Shown here: in pieces, positions 28,531 to 38,589 of the stretch
Layout: each line of letters begins with the position of its first letter
Position numbering within the stretch: position 1 is the stretch's first letter
The notes under the pieces: model-generated
The model's input: the letters and a program-made list of their open reading frames with translations, nothing else
What the model was told of the DNA's origin: nothing
The model's database searches: none
Source: Fischerella sp. JS2
Lineage (GTDB): Bacteria > Cyanobacteriota > Cyanobacteriia > Cyanobacteriales > Nostocaceae
Direction: 5' to 3'
DNA: 64,000 bases
Assembly: GCF_032393985.1 (NCBI RefSeq)
Contig: NZ_CP135918.1
Coordinates: 3,534,001-3,598,000 of the forward strand
Position numbers and translations under genes: made by a program

Positions 28531-28779
28531 ATGGCAGTTAAAGAACGAGTTGGCTTGGTAGTGAGCGACAAAATGCAAAAAACAGTTGTAGTCGCTGTTG
28601 AAAACCGCGCTCCCCATCCTAAGTACGGCAAAATTGTGGTGAATACCCGGCGTTATAAGGCTCATGACGAAGAGAATCGCTGTAAGATAGGCGATCGCGT
28701 CCGCATTCAAGAAACCCGACCCCTGAGCAAAACTAAGCGCTGGCAAGTCACAGAAATTCTGACTACAAAAAATACTTAA
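28531..28779 (+). CDS. rpsQ: 30S ribosomal protein S17
   Basis: Early-assembly S17, an OB-fold 16S binder. 82 residues: [20 protein letters not shown], then [14 protein letters not shown] and [18 protein letters not shown], the standard S17 signature. It begins 6 bases after rpmC. Confidence 0.97.
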   Translation: MAVKERVGLVVSDKMQKTVVVAVENRAPHPKYGKIVVNTRRYKAHDEENRCKIGDRVRIQETRPLSKTKRWQVTEILTTKNT

Positions 28780-28853
28780 TGGGTAATGGGTAATAAGTAA
28801 TGGGTAATGGCTTAAAAAGCGATTAGCAATTATCAATTTACAATTACCAACCA
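28778..28853. repeat. facing TAATGGG/AATTACC-type repeats
   Basis: TAATGGGTAATGGGTAATAAG starts at the rpsQ stop and faces ATTAGCAATTATCAATTTAC in the rpsQ-rplN gap; same family as the rpsC-rplP gap. Confidence 0.75.
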
Positions 28854-28867
28854 AAAGGAGAGTTATT

Positions 28868-29236
28868 GTGATCCAACCCCAGACTTACCTAAATGTTGCA
28901 GATAACAGCGGCGCTCGTAAACTCATGTGTATCCGTGTTTTAGGAGCAGGTAACTGTCGCTACGGTTTTGTAGGCGATAGAATCATTGCTGTTGTCAAAG
29001 ATGCCCAGCCAAATATGGCTATCAAAAAATCAGATGTCGTAGAAGCAGTGATTGTTCGTACACGCCACAATATTAAGCGGGATAGCGGTATGAGCATTCG
29101 TTTTGATGATAACGCCGCAGTCATCATCAATAAAGACGGCAATCCTAAAGGCACTCGCGTCTTTGGCCCCGTTGCTCGAGAACTGCGTGATAAAAACTTT
29201 ACCAAAATTGTTTCTTTGGCTCCGGAGGTGCTGTAA
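28868..29236 (+). CDS. rplN: 50S ribosomal protein L14
   Basis: Subunit-interface protein. 122 residues from a GTG with AAAGGAGAG upstream. It starts [20 protein letters not shown] and ends [27 protein letters not shown] lies near the C-terminus. The stop overlaps the rplX start in TAATG. Confidence 0.98.
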   Translation: MIQPQTYLNVADNSGARKLMCIRVLGAGNCRYGFVGDRIIAVVKDAQPNMAIKKSDVVEAVIVRTRHNIKRDSGMSIRFDDNAAVIINKDGNPKGTRVFGPVARELRDKNFTKIVSLAPEVL

Positions 29237-29586
29237 TGGCAAGCAAAAAAGAAAAGCCAAAGTTCTACAAAATGCATGTCAAAGCTGGAGATACCGTCCA
29301 GGTAATTGCTGGTAAAGATAAAGGCAAAGTTGGCGAGATTATCAAAGCACTGCCTCAAGAAAGCAAAGTCATTGTCAAAGGCGTCAATATCAAAACCAAA
29401 CACGTCAAGCCCCAAGCAGAAGGTGAATCTGGGCGCATAGTCACCCAGGAATACCCAATTCACAGTTCCAACGTCATGCTTTACTCCACCAAGCAGAATG
29501 TCGCCAGTCGCATCTGCTACACCTTTACCGATGAAGGTAAGAAGGTACGGATGCTCAAAAAAACAGGTGAGATCATTGATAAATAA
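29236..29586 (+). CDS. rplX: 50S ribosomal protein L24
   Basis: Assembly initiator with a KOW motif. 116 residues: [20 protein letters not shown] at about 15-34 is the KOW segment, then [20 protein letters not shown]. The start shares one base with the rplN stop; CCGGAGGTG just upstream is the ribosome binding site. Confidence 0.97.
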   Translation: MASKKEKPKFYKMHVKAGDTVQVIAGKDKGKVGEIIKALPQESKVIVKGVNIKTKHVKPQAEGESGRIVTQEYPIHSSNVMLYSTKQNVASRICYTFTDEGKKVRMLKKTGEIIDK

Positions 29587-29675
29587 GGATGAAGTATAAA
29601 GGCTGAAGGATGAAACTGTAGTAGTTCACAACTTTATTAGTTACTTCATACTTCACACTTCATACTTTTATTTAA
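29585..29675. repeat. facing GATGAAG/ACTTCAT repeats
   Basis: AAGGATGAAGTATAAAGG and GAAGGATGAAAC (29585-29615) face TACTTCATACTTCACACTTC (about 29641-29668). The same family recurs at 33.05-33.15 and 38.52-38.58 kb. Confidence 0.75.
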
Positions 29676-29714
29676 TTCCCTGACAAAGCCCAGGGACAAC
29701 CAAAACAAAAAACT

Positions 29715-30260
29715 ATGGCAACAAGACTTAAAAGTTTATACCAAGAAACAATAGTCCCCAACCTCACTAAACAGTTTGGATACACCAACGTTCATCAAGT
29801 ACCAAAATTGGTGAAAGTGACTGTCAACCGAGGATTGGGAGAAGCCGCTCAAAACGCTAAAGCCCTAGAAGCATCTTTAAGTGAAATTGCTTTGATCACA
29901 GGGCAAAAGCCTGTAGTAACAAGAGCGAAAAAAGCGATCGCAGGCTTCAAAATTCGTCAAGGTATGCCTGTTGGGATCATGGTTACCTTAAGAGGTGAAC
30001 GAATGTATGCCTTTCTCGACAGATTAATCAACCTGACTCTACCCAGAATTCGTGACTTTCGTGGTGTCAGTCCTAAAAGCTTTGATGGTCGTGGTAACTA
30101 TACCCTTGGTGTTAGAGAACAGTTGATTTTTCCAGAAGTTGAGTACGACAGCATCGACCAAATCCGAGGGATGGATATTTCCATCATTACCACAGCTAAG
30201 AATGATGAAGAAGGTCGTGCCTTACTAAAAGAAATGGGAATGCCCTTCCGGGAACAATAA
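29715..30260 (+). CDS. rplE: 50S ribosomal protein L5
   Basis: 5S rRNA-binding protein of the central protuberance, contacting P-site tRNA. 181 residues: [36 protein letters not shown], then [19 protein letters not shown]. The expected neighbour rpsN (S14) is missing between this gene and rpsH. Confidence 0.98.
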   Translation: MATRLKSLYQETIVPNLTKQFGYTNVHQVPKLVKVTVNRGLGEAAQNAKALEASLSEIALITGQKPVVTRAKKAIAGFKIRQGMPVGIMVTLRGERMYAFLDRLINLTLPRIRDFRGVSPKSFDGRGNYTLGVREQLIFPEVEYDSIDQIRGMDISIITTAKNDEEGRALLKEMGMPFREQ

Positions 30261-30281
30261 GTTCAATTAAAAGAGGAGACG

Positions 30282-30683
30282 ATGGCGACTAACGACACAA
30301 TTGCTGATATGTTGACGCGCATCCGCAATGCCAATCTGGCGCGGCATCAAACTACACAAGTGCCATCCACAAAAATGACCCGTAATATCGCCAAAGTGCT
30401 TCGAGAAGAAGGATACATAGGTGATTACGAAGATGTTGGAGAAGGAAGCAAGCGCAACTTAGTAATTGCACTTAAATATAAGGGTAAAAATCGTCAACCT
30501 ATTATTACTACTCTGAAACGGGTAAGTAAACCAGGTTTGCGCGTTTACTCGAATAAAAAAGAATTACCACGGGTCTTAGGTGGCATAGGCATAGCCATTA
30601 TTTCTACATCTAGTGGCATTATGACCGACAGAGAAGCACGGCGTCAGAACTTGGGTGGTGAAGTACTTTGCTACGTTTGGTAG
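30282..30683 (+). CDS. rpsH: 30S ribosomal protein S8
   Basis: Central-domain 16S binder and, in E. coli, spc-operon repressor. 133 residues: [17 protein letters not shown] at the N-terminus and [19 protein letters not shown] at the C-terminal binding domain. GAGGAGA lies upstream, with a 21-base gap from rplE. Confidence 0.98.
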   Translation: MATNDTIADMLTRIRNANLARHQTTQVPSTKMTRNIAKVLREEGYIGDYEDVGEGSKRNLVIALKYKGKNRQPIITTLKRVSKPGLRVYSNKKELPRVLGGIGIAIISTSSGIMTDREARRQNLGGEVLCYVW

Positions 30684-30845
30684 TCATTTAGTTAGTGGTT
30701 AGTAGTTAGTGGTTAGTAGTAAAAACCAATCCTCCGGGTAGTTCCCTCCGGGACGCTACGCGAACGCAGTCGTTCATGGGGAGAACCCCCTGCGTAAGAG
30801 TCGCTGACTCACAACTAACAACCAACAAGCAACAAACAACTAACA
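30684..30845. repeat. TTAGTGG repeats plus GC-rich palindromic repeat
   Basis: The left block TTAGTTAGTGGTTAGTAG (30690-30720) and right block AACTAACAACCAACAAGC (about 30810-30845) enclose a GC-rich insert (about 30733-30805) with TTCCCTCCGGGACGCTACGC and GGGGAGAACCCCC words of the dispersed family seen elsewhere in the window. Confidence 0.75.
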
Positions 30846-30857
30846 ACGAAAAAAATT

Positions 30858-31406
30858 ATGTCTCGAATTGGTAAACGCCCAATTACAGTTCCCGCAAAAG
30901 TACAAGTAACTTTTGATAACGCCAAGGTTATTGTCAAAGGTCCAAAAGGTGAACTTTCGCGCGAACTTCCCCCAAATGTGATTTTGTCCCAAGATGGGGA
31001 AACACTAACAGTTAATCGTCGGGATGAGTCACGTACTTCTAGGCAGTTACATGGCTTATTTCGTACCTTAGTCGCCAACATGGTAGAGGGAGTTTCCAAA
31101 GGATTTGAACGCCGTTTGGAAATTCAAGGGGTTGGCTACCGGGCACAAGTCCAAGGACGTAACCTATTACTGAATATGGGTTACAGCCATCAGGTACAGA
31201 TAGCTCCACCAGAGGGAGTTCAGTTTGCAGTTGAAAATAATACTAACGTAATTGTCAGCGGTTACGACAAAGAAGTAGTCGGTAACACAGCAGCTAAAAT
31301 TCGTGCTGTCCGTCCACCTGAACCTTACAAAGGCAAAGGTATTCGCTACGCTGGCGAAGCAGTTAGACGTAAAGCTGGTAAGACTGGTAAGAGTGGTAAG
31401 AAGTAA
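30858..31406 (+). CDS. rplF: 50S ribosomal protein L6
   Basis: Factor-binding region protein near the GTPase centre. 182 residues in two duplicated domains; [19 protein letters not shown] opens the protein and [17 protein letters not shown] is the conserved end motif, followed by a Gly/Lys tail. Confidence 0.98.
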   Translation: MSRIGKRPITVPAKVQVTFDNAKVIVKGPKGELSRELPPNVILSQDGETLTVNRRDESRTSRQLHGLFRTLVANMVEGVSKGFERRLEIQGVGYRAQVQGRNLLLNMGYSHQVQIAPPEGVQFAVENNTNVIVSGYDKEVVGNTAAKIRAVRPPEPYKGKGIRYAGEAVRRKAGKTGKSGKK

Positions 31407-31408
31407 AT

Positions 31409-31771
31409 ATGAAACTTACTCGTAGAGAATCAAAACAGCGTCGTCATCGGCGCATTCGTGGGAAAGTTAGCGGTTCTCCAGAACGTCCACGATTGGCAAT
31501 ATTTCGCTCCCACCAACACATTTATGCTCAGGTAATTGATGATACCCAACATCACACCATAGTTGCAGCTTCTACTGTAGAACCAGAACTTAAATCCAAG
31601 CTCACCTTTGGAGGGAATATTCAAGCCTCAACTGAAGTTGGTAAGCTAATTGCAACGCGAGCATTAGAAAAAGGTATAACCAAAGTCGTTTTTGATCGCG
31701 GTGGTAATCTTTATCACGGTCGCGTTAAAGCACTAGCTGATGCAGCACGTGAAGCTGGGTTAGATTTCTAA
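31409..31771 (+). CDS. rplR: 50S ribosomal protein L18
   Basis: 5S rRNA-binding protein. 120 residues: [34 protein letters not shown], and [17 protein letters not shown] at the end. It follows rplF after two bases, so translational coupling is likely. Confidence 0.98.
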   Translation: MKLTRRESKQRRHRRIRGKVSGSPERPRLAIFRSHQHIYAQVIDDTQHHTIVAASTVEPELKSKLTFGGNIQASTEVGKLIATRALEKGITKVVFDRGGNLYHGRVKALADAAREAGLDF

Positions 31772-31779
31772 ATTTGTCA

Positions 31780-31938
31780 AGAGTCAATAGTCATTAGTTA
31801 ATAGTGAGTAGTTAGTAGTTGTTAGTTAGTGGTTAGTGGTTGCTTCCAACAACAACAAACAACAAATGACAAACAACAAATGACAAATGACAAATGACAA
31901 ATGACAAATGACAAATGACAAATGGCAAAGGAAATTAG
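31780..31938. repeat. TTAGTAG block followed by tandem ACAAATG heptamers
   Basis: GAGTAGTTAGTAGTTGTTAG (about 31804-31840) is followed by a run of about nine ACAAATG/ACAAACA words up to the rpsE start. The ACAAATG tandem is among the longest heptamer arrays in the window. Confidence 0.85.
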
Positions 31939-31941
31939 ACA

Positions 31942-32466
31942 ATGGCAACAAATCGTCGTAAAACTAACCGCGTTAAAAAAGAAGAAACTAACTGGCAAGA
32001 GCGGGTCATTCAGATCCGACGCGTCAGTAAGGTAGTCAAAGGTGGTAAAAAACTCAGCTTCCGCGCGATCGTAGTTGTTGGTAATGAACGCGGTCAAGTT
32101 GGTGTAGGAGTAGGTAAAGCTTCAGATGTAATTGGTGCGGTGAAAAAAGGTGTAGCCGATGGTAAAAAACATCTGATTGACATTCCTATTACTAAATCTA
32201 ACTCCATACCTCATCCCGTTGATGGTACTGGCGGTGGTGCAAAAGTGATTATGCGACCAGCAGCACCTGGTACTGGTGTAATTGCTGGTGGTGCGGTTCG
32301 TACCGTACTAGAGTTGGCAGGTGTGCGTAATGTTTTAGCTAAGCAACTTGGTTCCAACAATCCCCTAAATAATGCCAGAGCTGCTATCAATGCCCTCACT
32401 ACCTTACGTACCTTCTCGGAAGTAGCTGAAGATAGGGGTATTACTGTGGAGAATCTTTACATTTAA
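31942..32466 (+). CDS. rpsE: 30S ribosomal protein S5
   Basis: Decoding-fidelity protein at the mRNA entry. 174 residues: [40 protein letters not shown] (dsRBD-like), then [19 protein letters not shown]. rpmD (L30) is not found between this gene and rplO. Confidence 0.98.
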   Translation: MATNRRKTNRVKKEETNWQERVIQIRRVSKVVKGGKKLSFRAIVVVGNERGQVGVGVGKASDVIGAVKKGVADGKKHLIDIPITKSNSIPHPVDGTGGGAKVIMRPAAPGTGVIAGGAVRTVLELAGVRNVLAKQLGSNNPLNNARAAINALTTLRTFSEVAEDRGITVENLYI

Positions 32467-32545
32467 AAAGTCATTTGTCCTTAGTCCTTTGTCCTTAACA
32501 AATGACAAATGACAAATGACAAATGACCAATAACAAATGACGAAT
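32467..32545. repeat. facing GTCCTTA / ACAAATG repeats
   Basis: CATTTGTCCTTAGTCCTTTGTCCTTA (32472-32497) faces AACAAATGACAAATGACAAATG, a near-complementary pair in the rpsE-rplO gap. Confidence 0.75.
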
Positions 32546-32564
32546 TTTGCTTAATTTATTGCTT

Positions 32565-33008
32565 ATGAGACTCAACGATGTTCGCCCCCAAAAAGGGTCT
32601 AAAAAACGCGGTCGCCGTCTAGGTAGAGGTATCTCTGCTGGTCAAGGTGCAAGTGCTGGTAAAGGTATGCGGGGTCAAAAAGCTCGCTCTGGTAGCAGTA
32701 CCAGACCTGGTTTTGAAGGTGGTCAACAGCCCTTGTACCGTCGCATACCCAAACTCAAAGGCTTTCCCTTAGTTAACCGTAAAAATTACACTACGATTAA
32801 TGTAGAGAAGCTCGCCTCACTTCCAGCTAACACAGAAGTTACTTTGACCTCTTTACAAGAAGCAGGTATCCTGACTGCTGCCAAGGGGCCATTGAAAATT
32901 TTGGGAAATGGGGAATTAAATGTTCCGCTCAAAGTACAGGCCGCAGCTTTTACAGGTACAGCTCGTAGCAAAATTGAGGCAGCAGGCGGAAGTTGTGAGG
33001 TTGTGTGA
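32565..33008 (+). CDS. rplO: 50S ribosomal protein L15
   Basis: Late-assembly protein bridging domains of 23S rRNA. 147 residues from the ATG at 32565 ([20 protein letters not shown]); the frame is open from a TTG at 32547, but family alignment supports the ATG. The Gly-rich loop [20 protein letters not shown] and the [13 protein letters not shown] motif are clear. Confidence 0.97.
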   Translation: MRLNDVRPQKGSKKRGRRLGRGISAGQGASAGKGMRGQKARSGSSTRPGFEGGQQPLYRRIPKLKGFPLVNRKNYTTINVEKLASLPANTEVTLTSLQEAGILTAAKGPLKILGNGELNVPLKVQAAAFTGTARSKIEAAGGSCEVV

Positions 33009-33039
33009 AGGTTGTAAACGCCCTTTAAGGTGGCTTACC

Positions 33040-33155
33040 ACAGGGTAGGATGAAGGATGAAGGATAAAAGATGAAAAACTTAATACTTCAAATTTCGTGC
33101 TTCACACTTCTACATTCTTCACACTTCTGATCTTCATACTTCATACTTCAAAGGT
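33040..33155. repeat. facing GATGAAG/ACTTCAT repeats
   Basis: AGGATGAAGGATGAAGGATAAAAG (about 33047-33070) faces a CACACTTC/ATACTTCATACTTC series (about 33100-33150) before secY. Confidence 0.75.
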
Positions 33156-33163
33156 AGCCCTCT

Positions 33164-34489
33164 ATGATCAGTCGAGATAAACCCCCAACCGCTCAAGAAA
33201 CTTTTATGCAGATGGCACAAGCAGCCGGGTTAAGAGGTCGGCTGCTTGTTACCATCGGTATTCTCATTTTGATTCGTCTAGGTATACATATACCCATACC
33301 AGGAATTGACCGACAGCAGTTTGCCGCAGCAATTAATGGTAATAATCAGATATTCAGCTTTTTGGATATATTCTCCGGAGGCGGTCTTTCTGCATTGGGT
33401 GTCTTTGCCTTGGGTATTCTGCCATATATCAATGCTTCGATTATCATCCAATTGCTCACTGCTGCGATTCCATATCTTGAAAACTTACAAAAAAACGAAG
33501 GGGAAGCGGGAAGGCGGAGAATTTCCCAAATTACCCGCTATGTATCTTTGGGTTGGGCAATTCTACAAAGTGTTTTCTTGGCAGCATTTTGGTTAAGACC
33601 TTTTGCCTTGAATTTTGGCCCCATTTTTGTGATTGAAACAGCTGTTGCGCTTGTAGCTGGTTCGATGTTTGTAATGTGGGCATCAGAAGTTATTACAGAG
33701 CGTGGCGTTGGTAATGGAGCATCATTGTTGATTTTTGTCAACATTGTGGCAACACTGCCTAAATCCCTCAGTGATACCATTGCTTATATCCAAGGTAGTG
33801 GTCAAGAAATTGTTAGAGAAAGAGTGGGTCCAGTAATTGTACTGGTTCTAGTTTTTCTATTCACAATTGTTGGTATCGTCTTTGTTCAGGAAGCAATTCG
33901 CCGTATTCCAATTATTTCTGCTCGTCGCCAAGTTGGTCGGCGCATTTTTGCTGAACAGCGCAGCTATCTCCCCTTACGTCTGAACCAAGGTGGAGTTATG
34001 CCAATTATTTTTGCGGCTGCAATCCTCAGTTTGCCACTGTTTATAGCCAATTTCACCAAAAATCCAGAATTGGCGAATATTATCAACACTTATCTCAGTC
34101 CTGGTGGTTCTCAGTCTTGGGTATATGCCCTTGTTTACCTCGTTTCAATTGTATTTTTTAGCTACTTCTATTCTTCTTTGATAGTAAACCCAGTTGATGT
34201 GGCCCAGAACCTGAAAAAAATGGGTTCTAGTATTCCTGGAATACGCCCAGGAAAAGCCACTAGTGAGTATATAGAGCGCATTTTGAATCGACTAACTTTT
34301 TTGGGTGCTATCTTTTTAGGCTTGATTGCGATCATCCCCACTGCTGTGGAAAAAGCTTTAGGAGTCCCAACTTTTAGAGGATTGGGTGCTACCTCTTTGC
34401 TGATTCTTGTAGGTGTGGCGATTGATACAGCCAAGCAAGTCCAAACTTATGTGATCTCTCAGCGCTATGAAGGAATGGTGAAGCAATAG
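33164..34489 (+). CDS. secY: preprotein translocase subunit SecY
   Basis: Central channel of the Sec translocon; in cyanobacteria it serves both plasma and thylakoid membranes. 441 residues with ten TM segments. Signatures are [13 protein letters not shown] near 41-53, [13 protein letters not shown], and the cytosolic loop [24 protein letters not shown]. The stop overlaps the adk GTG start by one base. Confidence 0.98.
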   Translation: MISRDKPPTAQETFMQMAQAAGLRGRLLVTIGILILIRLGIHIPIPGIDRQQFAAAINGNNQIFSFLDIFSGGGLSALGVFALGILPYINASIIIQLLTAAIPYLENLQKNEGEAGRRRISQITRYVSLGWAILQSVFLAAFWLRPFALNFGPIFVIETAVALVAGSMFVMWASEVITERGVGNGASLLIFVNIVATLPKSLSDTIAYIQGSGQEIVRERVGPVIVLVLVFLFTIVGIVFVQEAIRRIPIISARRQVGRRIFAEQRSYLPLRLNQGGVMPIIFAAAILSLPLFIANFTKNPELANIINTYLSPGGSQSWVYALVYLVSIVFFSYFYSSLIVNPVDVAQNLKKMGSSIPGIRPGKATSEYIERILNRLTFLGAIFLGLIAIIPTAVEKALGVPTFRGLGATSLLILVGVAIDTAKQVQTYVISQRYEGMVKQ

Positions 34490-35040
34490 TGACGCGATTA
34501 ATCTTCTTGGGACCGCCGGGTGCTGGTAAAGGAACTCAAGCTAAAACATTAGCCCATGACTGCGAAATTCCTCATATTTCCACGGGTGATATTTTGCGCC
34601 AAGCATTGAAAGAGCAAACTCCTTTGGGTATCAAAGCCCAAGCTTATATGGATAGGGGTGAGCTAGTTCCCGATCAGCTTGTAGAGGAAATGGTGGAAGA
34701 ACGCCTCTGTAAACCGGATACCAAGCCAGGTTGGATTTTGGATGGCTTTCCTCGGACTGTGAAGCAAGCAGCTTTTCTGGGAAAATTACTGCAAAAACTT
34801 GAACAGGAGGGGGAAAAAGTAGTCAATTTAGATGTGCCAGATGATGTTGTTGTTAATCGTCTGCTACAACGAGGGCGTGCTGATGATACAGAAGAGGTAA
34901 TTCGCCGTCGCCTGGAAGTTTACCGCTCTCAAACCGCTCCCTTAATTGATTATTATGGCGATCGCCACCAATTGATCACTGTCAACGGCAATCAGTCCCT
35001 AGAAGAAGTCACAGCCGAACTGAAAAAGGCTATTTCATGA
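34489..35040 (+). CDS. adk: adenylate kinase
   Basis: Interconverts ATP+AMP and 2 ADP. 183 residues from a GTG, the short form without the large LID insertion. P-loop [10 protein letters not shown] at 7-16, AMP-binding [16 protein letters not shown] and the [21 protein letters not shown]/Arg region are present. It overlaps secY (TAGTG), so it is translationally coupled. Confidence 0.98.
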   Translation: MTRLIFLGPPGAGKGTQAKTLAHDCEIPHISTGDILRQALKEQTPLGIKAQAYMDRGELVPDQLVEEMVEERLCKPDTKPGWILDGFPRTVKQAAFLGKLLQKLEQEGEKVVNLDVPDDVVVNRLLQRGRADDTEEVIRRRLEVYRSQTAPLIDYYGDRHQLITVNGNQSLEEVTAELKKAIS

Positions 35041-35130
35041 AAAAGGGTTTAAGGGGATAAGGATATATGGGTGTAAGACGAATTTATTGCTCAAACTCAC
35101 CTACACCCCCACACCCCTATACCCATACTC
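35040..35130. repeat. facing GGGTGTA/ACACCCC repeats
   Basis: Around ATGGGTGTAAG (35065-35078), matched by CACCTACACCCCCACACCCC and ATACCCATAC (about 35098-35130), which can pair with it. It may act as a processing or termination element after adk. Confidence 0.6.
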
Positions 35131-35269
35131 CCCCAACAGTAGGCAGATACATGTAAATCTTGGATAAGATATATTAATAACTGTTGATATTTTTCTAAAA
35201 ATATGTTCATTTCCAGACTATGAATAGCTGTAAATGAATAAAGAAGTGTTGAATTGAGGGAAAAATAAA

Positions 35270-35494
35270 TTGTCTAAGCAAGATTTAATTGAAATGGAAG
35301 GTACAGTTACCGAATCATTGCCTAACGCCATGTTTCGCGTTGATTTAGACAATGGCTTCAACGTCTTAGCTCATATCTCTGGCAAAATTCGCCGTAACTA
35401 TATCAAAATTTTACCTGGCGATCGCGTCAAGGTAGAGCTAACTCCCTACGACTTGACAAAGGGTAGAATCACTTATCGATTACGGAAGAAATAG
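35270..35494 (+). CDS. infA: translation initiation factor IF-1
   Basis: Binds the 30S A site during initiation. 74 residues from a TTG ([20 protein letters not shown]); S1/OB-fold residues [18 protein letters not shown] and the end [15 protein letters not shown] match IF-1. GAGGGAAAAA lies upstream. Confidence 0.97.
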
Positions 35495-35607
35495 CTCTAT
35501 GTAAGTTAATATACCACACGTTCAAAAAATTTAGTTTTCTTCCTGGAATTTAACTGAATATTTATCGGAAAATGCTATAATTTAACATTTGGAGTCAATT
35601 AGTTAGC

Positions 35608-35721
35608 ATGAAAGTTAGAGCCTCAGTCAAAAAAATGTGTGAAAAGTGTAACGTGATCCGCCGTCGGGGTCGCGTTATGGTGATCTGTTCCAATCCTAAG
35701 CATAAACAGCGTCAAGGTTAG
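35608..35721 (+). CDS. rpmJ: 50S ribosomal protein L36
   Basis: The smallest 50S protein, 37 residues. [20 protein letters not shown], then [13 protein letters not shown]. The zinc-binding set C11, C14, C27 and H32 is intact (C+ form). GGAG lies 13 bases before the ATG, slightly far. A TATAAT at 35576-35581 could be a -10 box of an internal promoter. Confidence 0.97.
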   Translation: MKVRASVKKMCEKCNVIRRRGRVMVICSNPKHKQRQG

Positions 35722-35826
35722 AGCGAATTAAGACCTAACTTTTAAGACTTGGTAAAGTGAAACGACAAAACCATCGTTAAACACTTAAATGACATCACTA
35801 GCAAGCAAATTAGGGAGACAATTGTT

Positions 35827-36207
35827 GTGGCACGTATTGCCGGAGTAGACCTACCACGCGATAAGCGTGTTGAAATAGGTCTAACTTATATTTATGGAAT
35901 TGGTTTATCGCGATCGCAGGAGATTTTAAAGGCTACGGGTGTAAATCCTGATACTCGTGTCAAGGATCTCAGCGATGCTGATGTCGCAGCCCTACGGGGA
36001 GAAGTAGAAGAAAACTATCAAGTCGAAGGTGACTTGAGGCGCTGGGAAGCGATGAACATCAAGCGCCTAGTTGATATTGGTACTTATAGAGGGCGTCGTC
36101 ATCGCATGGGCTTACCAGTGAGAGGACAGAGAACTCGCACCAATGCCCGCACCCGTCGAGGAAGACGACAAACAGTCGCTGGTAAGAAGAAGGCACCAGG
36201 GAAATAA
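35827..36207 (+). CDS. rpsM: 30S ribosomal protein S13
   Basis: Head protein contacting P-site tRNA and the 50S bridge. 126 residues from a GTG with AGGGAGAC upstream. [20 protein letters not shown] opens it; the [20 protein letters not shown] motif and basic tail are typical. Confidence 0.98.
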   Translation: MARIAGVDLPRDKRVEIGLTYIYGIGLSRSQEILKATGVNPDTRVKDLSDADVAALRGEVEENYQVEGDLRRWEAMNIKRLVDIGTYRGRRHRMGLPVRGQRTRTNARTRRGRRQTVAGKKKAPGK

Positions 36208-36261
36208 ATTTTTGGCAACGCTTGCTGTTAGCAAGTTTTACATTCATCCAATCACAACGAT

Positions 36262-36657
36262 ATGGCGCGACAACCAAGCAAAAAAACCGGGAGTAAAAAA
36301 CAAAAACGCAACGTACCAAATGGTGTTGCTTACATCCAATCTACTTTCAACAATAGCATTGTCACGATTACCGATCAAAACGGAGATGTGATCTCTTGGG
36401 CAAGTGCTGGTTCTAGCGGTTTTAAAGGAGCAAAAAAAGGAACTCCTTTTGCAGCTCAAACCGCAGCTGAAAGTGCAGCACGTCGAGCGATCGATCAGGG
36501 AATGCGCCAAATTGAGGTAATGGTCAGTGGCCCAGGAGCAGGTCGGGAAACGGCTATCCGAGCGCTGCAAGGAGCAGGGCTTGAAATTACGCTCATTCGG
36601 GATATTACTCCAATTCCTCACAACGGCTGCCGCCCCCCCAAACGCCGTCGAGTCTAA
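36262..36657 (+). CDS. rpsK: 30S ribosomal protein S11
   Basis: Platform protein near the E site. 131 residues: [40 protein letters not shown], and the end [19 protein letters not shown]. rpsD, usually next in alpha operons of other bacteria, is not here. Confidence 0.98.
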   Translation: MARQPSKKTGSKKQKRNVPNGVAYIQSTFNNSIVTITDQNGDVISWASAGSSGFKGAKKGTPFAAQTAAESAARRAIDQGMRQIEVMVSGPGAGRETAIRALQGAGLEITLIRDITPIPHNGCRPPKRRRV

Positions 36658-36679
36658 ATACGACTTTGGGTGGTAAAGG

Positions 36680-36752
36680 TAGTCAGTGGACAGTAACCAG
36701 TGACAGTGAACAGCAATTAATATTTTGATAACTGATAACTGAATAACTGTTT
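36680..36752. repeat. AACTGAT/CAGTGAC-type short repeats
   Basis: GTAGTCAGTGGACAGTAACCAGTGACAG is followed by GATAACTGATAACTGAATAAC; a second GATAACT array lies at about 37068-37110, before rpoA. Both belong to the heptamer class GATAACT. Confidence 0.7.
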
Positions 36753-36774
36753 CCCTCACACGTATAGTGGCCGT

Positions 36775-36819
36775 CCGAAGTTCGTAAGCCCTAGTGTACA
36801 GGGGGCTGCTAAGCTTCGG
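36775..36819 (+). promoter_or_regulatory. structured element upstream of rpoA
   Basis: CCGAAG (36775-36780) pairs with CTTCGG (36814-36819). Inside, AGCCC (36787-36791) pairs with GGGCT (36803-36807). The two stacked stems stand out from the AT-rich surroundings. It lies about 310 bases before the rpoA start in a 473-base gap, the longest in the supercluster, so a separate promoter/leader for rpoA-rplQ is plausible. Confidence 0.5.
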
Positions 36820-36967
36820 AAAACCTAAACAATAGTAGCGCCTGTAAGTTGGTAGAGCGTTAAACTTATTGCTCATTAACAAAGTATTTAGTTTGCTCAA
36901 CCTCAAACGCAAGGCAAGAATCCAAATTTGTAGACACTCTATTTTGTCTACTAGTAAGACCTTAAAT

Positions 36968-37032
36968 CAGTGAACAGTACCAGCCGCAGTTATCAGGCAT
37001 ATGGTGGGGTTACTAGGACGCACCACCAACGG
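36968..37032 (+). repeat. dispersed CAGGCRTATGGTGG repeat, copy A
   Basis: CAGTGAACAGT...TTATCAGGCATATGGTGG...CACCACCAACGG. The same arrangement occurs at 42005-42055 and, inverted, at 57580-57631. Its ends can pair to form a hairpin. Confidence 0.65.
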
Positions 37033-37130
37033 CTAACACTTATTTGGTGTGGTTTTCGCCAGTAATGAAACTGATAACTAATAACTGATAACTGATAACT
37101 GATAACTGTTAAAACAAGGGAGGCTACTCC

Positions 37131-38078
37131 GTGGCGCAGTTTCAAATTGAATGTGTAGAGTCTAGTACAGAGGAAAGTCGGAGCCACTACAGTAAATTTA
37201 TCCTAGAACCACTGGAACGGGGTCAAGGAACAACCGTTGGCAACGCTCTTAGACGCGTATTGTTGTCAAATTTAGAAGGTACGGCTGTGACAGCAGTACG
37301 AATTGCAGGAGTAACACATGAATTTGCCACCGTTCCTGGTGTTAGAGAGGATGTACTAGAAATCCTTATGAGAATGAAGGAAGTAATTCTCAAAAGTTAT
37401 TCCTCTCAACCCCAAATAGGTCGTTTACTCGTCACTGGTCCGGCTACAGTCACATCAGCACACTTTGATTTACCGAGTGAAGTAGAAGTAATGGATCCGA
37501 CCCAGTACATAGCTACCCTCGCCGAGGGGGGAAAGCTAGAAATGGAATTTCGGATTGAAAAAGGCAAAGGGTATCGCACTGTAGAAAGAGGTCGTGAGGA
37601 AGCCACATCTCTAGACTTTCTGCAAATAGACTCGGTGTTTATGCCAGTCAGAAAAGTTAATTACAGTGTTGAAGAGACTCGTGGTGATAACGGAATGCCA
37701 AGAGATAGATTGCTTCTAGAAGTTTGGACAAATGGCAGTCTTAGCCCTCAAGAAGCTCTCTCTTCTGCAGCTGGAATTTTGGTAGACTTATTCAACCCCT
37801 TAAAAGATATTGATATCAGACAAACAGATACAGATTCTGATATCCCAGATGATCCTACCGCTCAAATTCCGATTGAAGAGTTGCAGCTTTCTGTAAGAGC
37901 TTATAACTGTCTCAAACGGGCACAAGTTAACTCGGTAGCAGATTTGTTGGATTACACCCAAGAAGACCTGTTAGAAATTAAAAACTTTGGTCAGAAGTCA
38001 GCGGAAGAAGTAGTTGAAGCACTACAGCGACGCTTAGGCATTACCTTACCAACCGAAAGGTCTTCTAAACACGGTTAA
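37131..38078 (+). CDS. rpoA: RNA polymerase alpha subunit
   Basis: Assembles RNA polymerase and contacts UP elements and activators. 315 residues from a GTG with GGGAGG upstream. The N-terminal dimerisation domain includes EPLERGQGTTVGNALRRVLL (about 27-46) and the C-terminal domain (about 245-315) includes LSVRAYNCLKRAQVNSVADL and EIKNFGQKSAEEV. Full length. Confidence 0.98.
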   Translation: MAQFQIECVESSTEESRSHYSKFILEPLERGQGTTVGNALRRVLLSNLEGTAVTAVRIAGVTHEFATVPGVREDVLEILMRMKEVILKSYSSQPQIGRLLVTGPATVTSAHFDLPSEVEVMDPTQYIATLAEGGKLEMEFRIEKGKGYRTVERGREEATSLDFLQIDSVFMPVRKVNYSVEETRGDNGMPRDRLLLEVWTNGSLSPQEALSSAAGILVDLFNPLKDIDIRQTDTDSDIPDDPTAQIPIEELQLSVRAYNCLKRAQVNSVADLLDYTQEDLLEIKNFGQKSAEEVVEALQRRLGITLPTERSSKHG

Positions 38079-38171
38079 TCATTTGTCAGTAGTCAATAGT
38101 CAATTATTGATTAGACTATGGACTAACTAATAACTTTCTTAGTAAGCGTTATCTTTAAATGGTTCATAGTT

Positions 38172-38522
38172 ATGCGTCATCGTTGTCGTGTCAAAAAACT
38201 CAGCAAACCAGCTGATCAACGTCGCGCCCTGTTGCGCGCCCTCACCACTGAGTTAATTCGTCATGGTCGAATTACCACCACCTTACAGCGAGCTAAGGTA
38301 GTAAGAGCCGAAGTAGATAAAATGATTACTTTAGCCAAAGACGGTTCCCTATCAGCGCGCCGTCAAGCCCTTGGCTACATTTATGATAAACAATTAGTTC
38401 ATGCTCTATTTGAGCAAGCTCCCACTCGTTACGGAAATCGTCAAGGCGGCTATACTCGTATCCTACATACCGTGCCTCGCCGTGGTGATAATGCTGAGAT
38501 GGCAATCATTGAACTTGTTTAA
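38172..38522 (+). CDS. rplQ: 50S ribosomal protein L17
   Basis: Near the tunnel exit. 116 residues: [35 protein letters not shown] and the end [14 protein letters not shown]. It follows rpoA as in most bacteria. Confidence 0.98.
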   Translation: MRHRCRVKKLSKPADQRRALLRALTTELIRHGRITTTLQRAKVVRAEVDKMITLAKDGSLSARRQALGYIYDKQLVHALFEQAPTRYGNRQGGYTRILHTVPRRGDNAEMAIIELV

Positions 38523-38578
38523 AAAGGATGAAGGATGAAGGATGAAAAAAGATACTTCATACTTCACACTTCAGCCTT
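38522..38578. repeat. facing GATGAAG/ACTTCAT repeats
   Basis: AGGATGAAGGATGAAGGATG (38525-38544) faces ATACTTCATACTTCACACTTC (about 38552-38573) between rplQ and truA. Confidence 0.8.
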
Positions 38579-38589
38579 GAGTTGATTCT

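Noticed and set aside
36835-36870. tRNA D-arm-like sequence (AGTTGGTAGAGCG)
   Set aside because: No acceptor stem, anticodon arm or TTCRA T-loop at the right distances; chance resemblance or a tRNA-derived scrap at most.
36244-36912. 222-codon antisense frame over rpsK and the rpoA leader
   Set aside because: Complementary to a conserved ribosomal gene, with no recognisable protein features or ribosome binding site.
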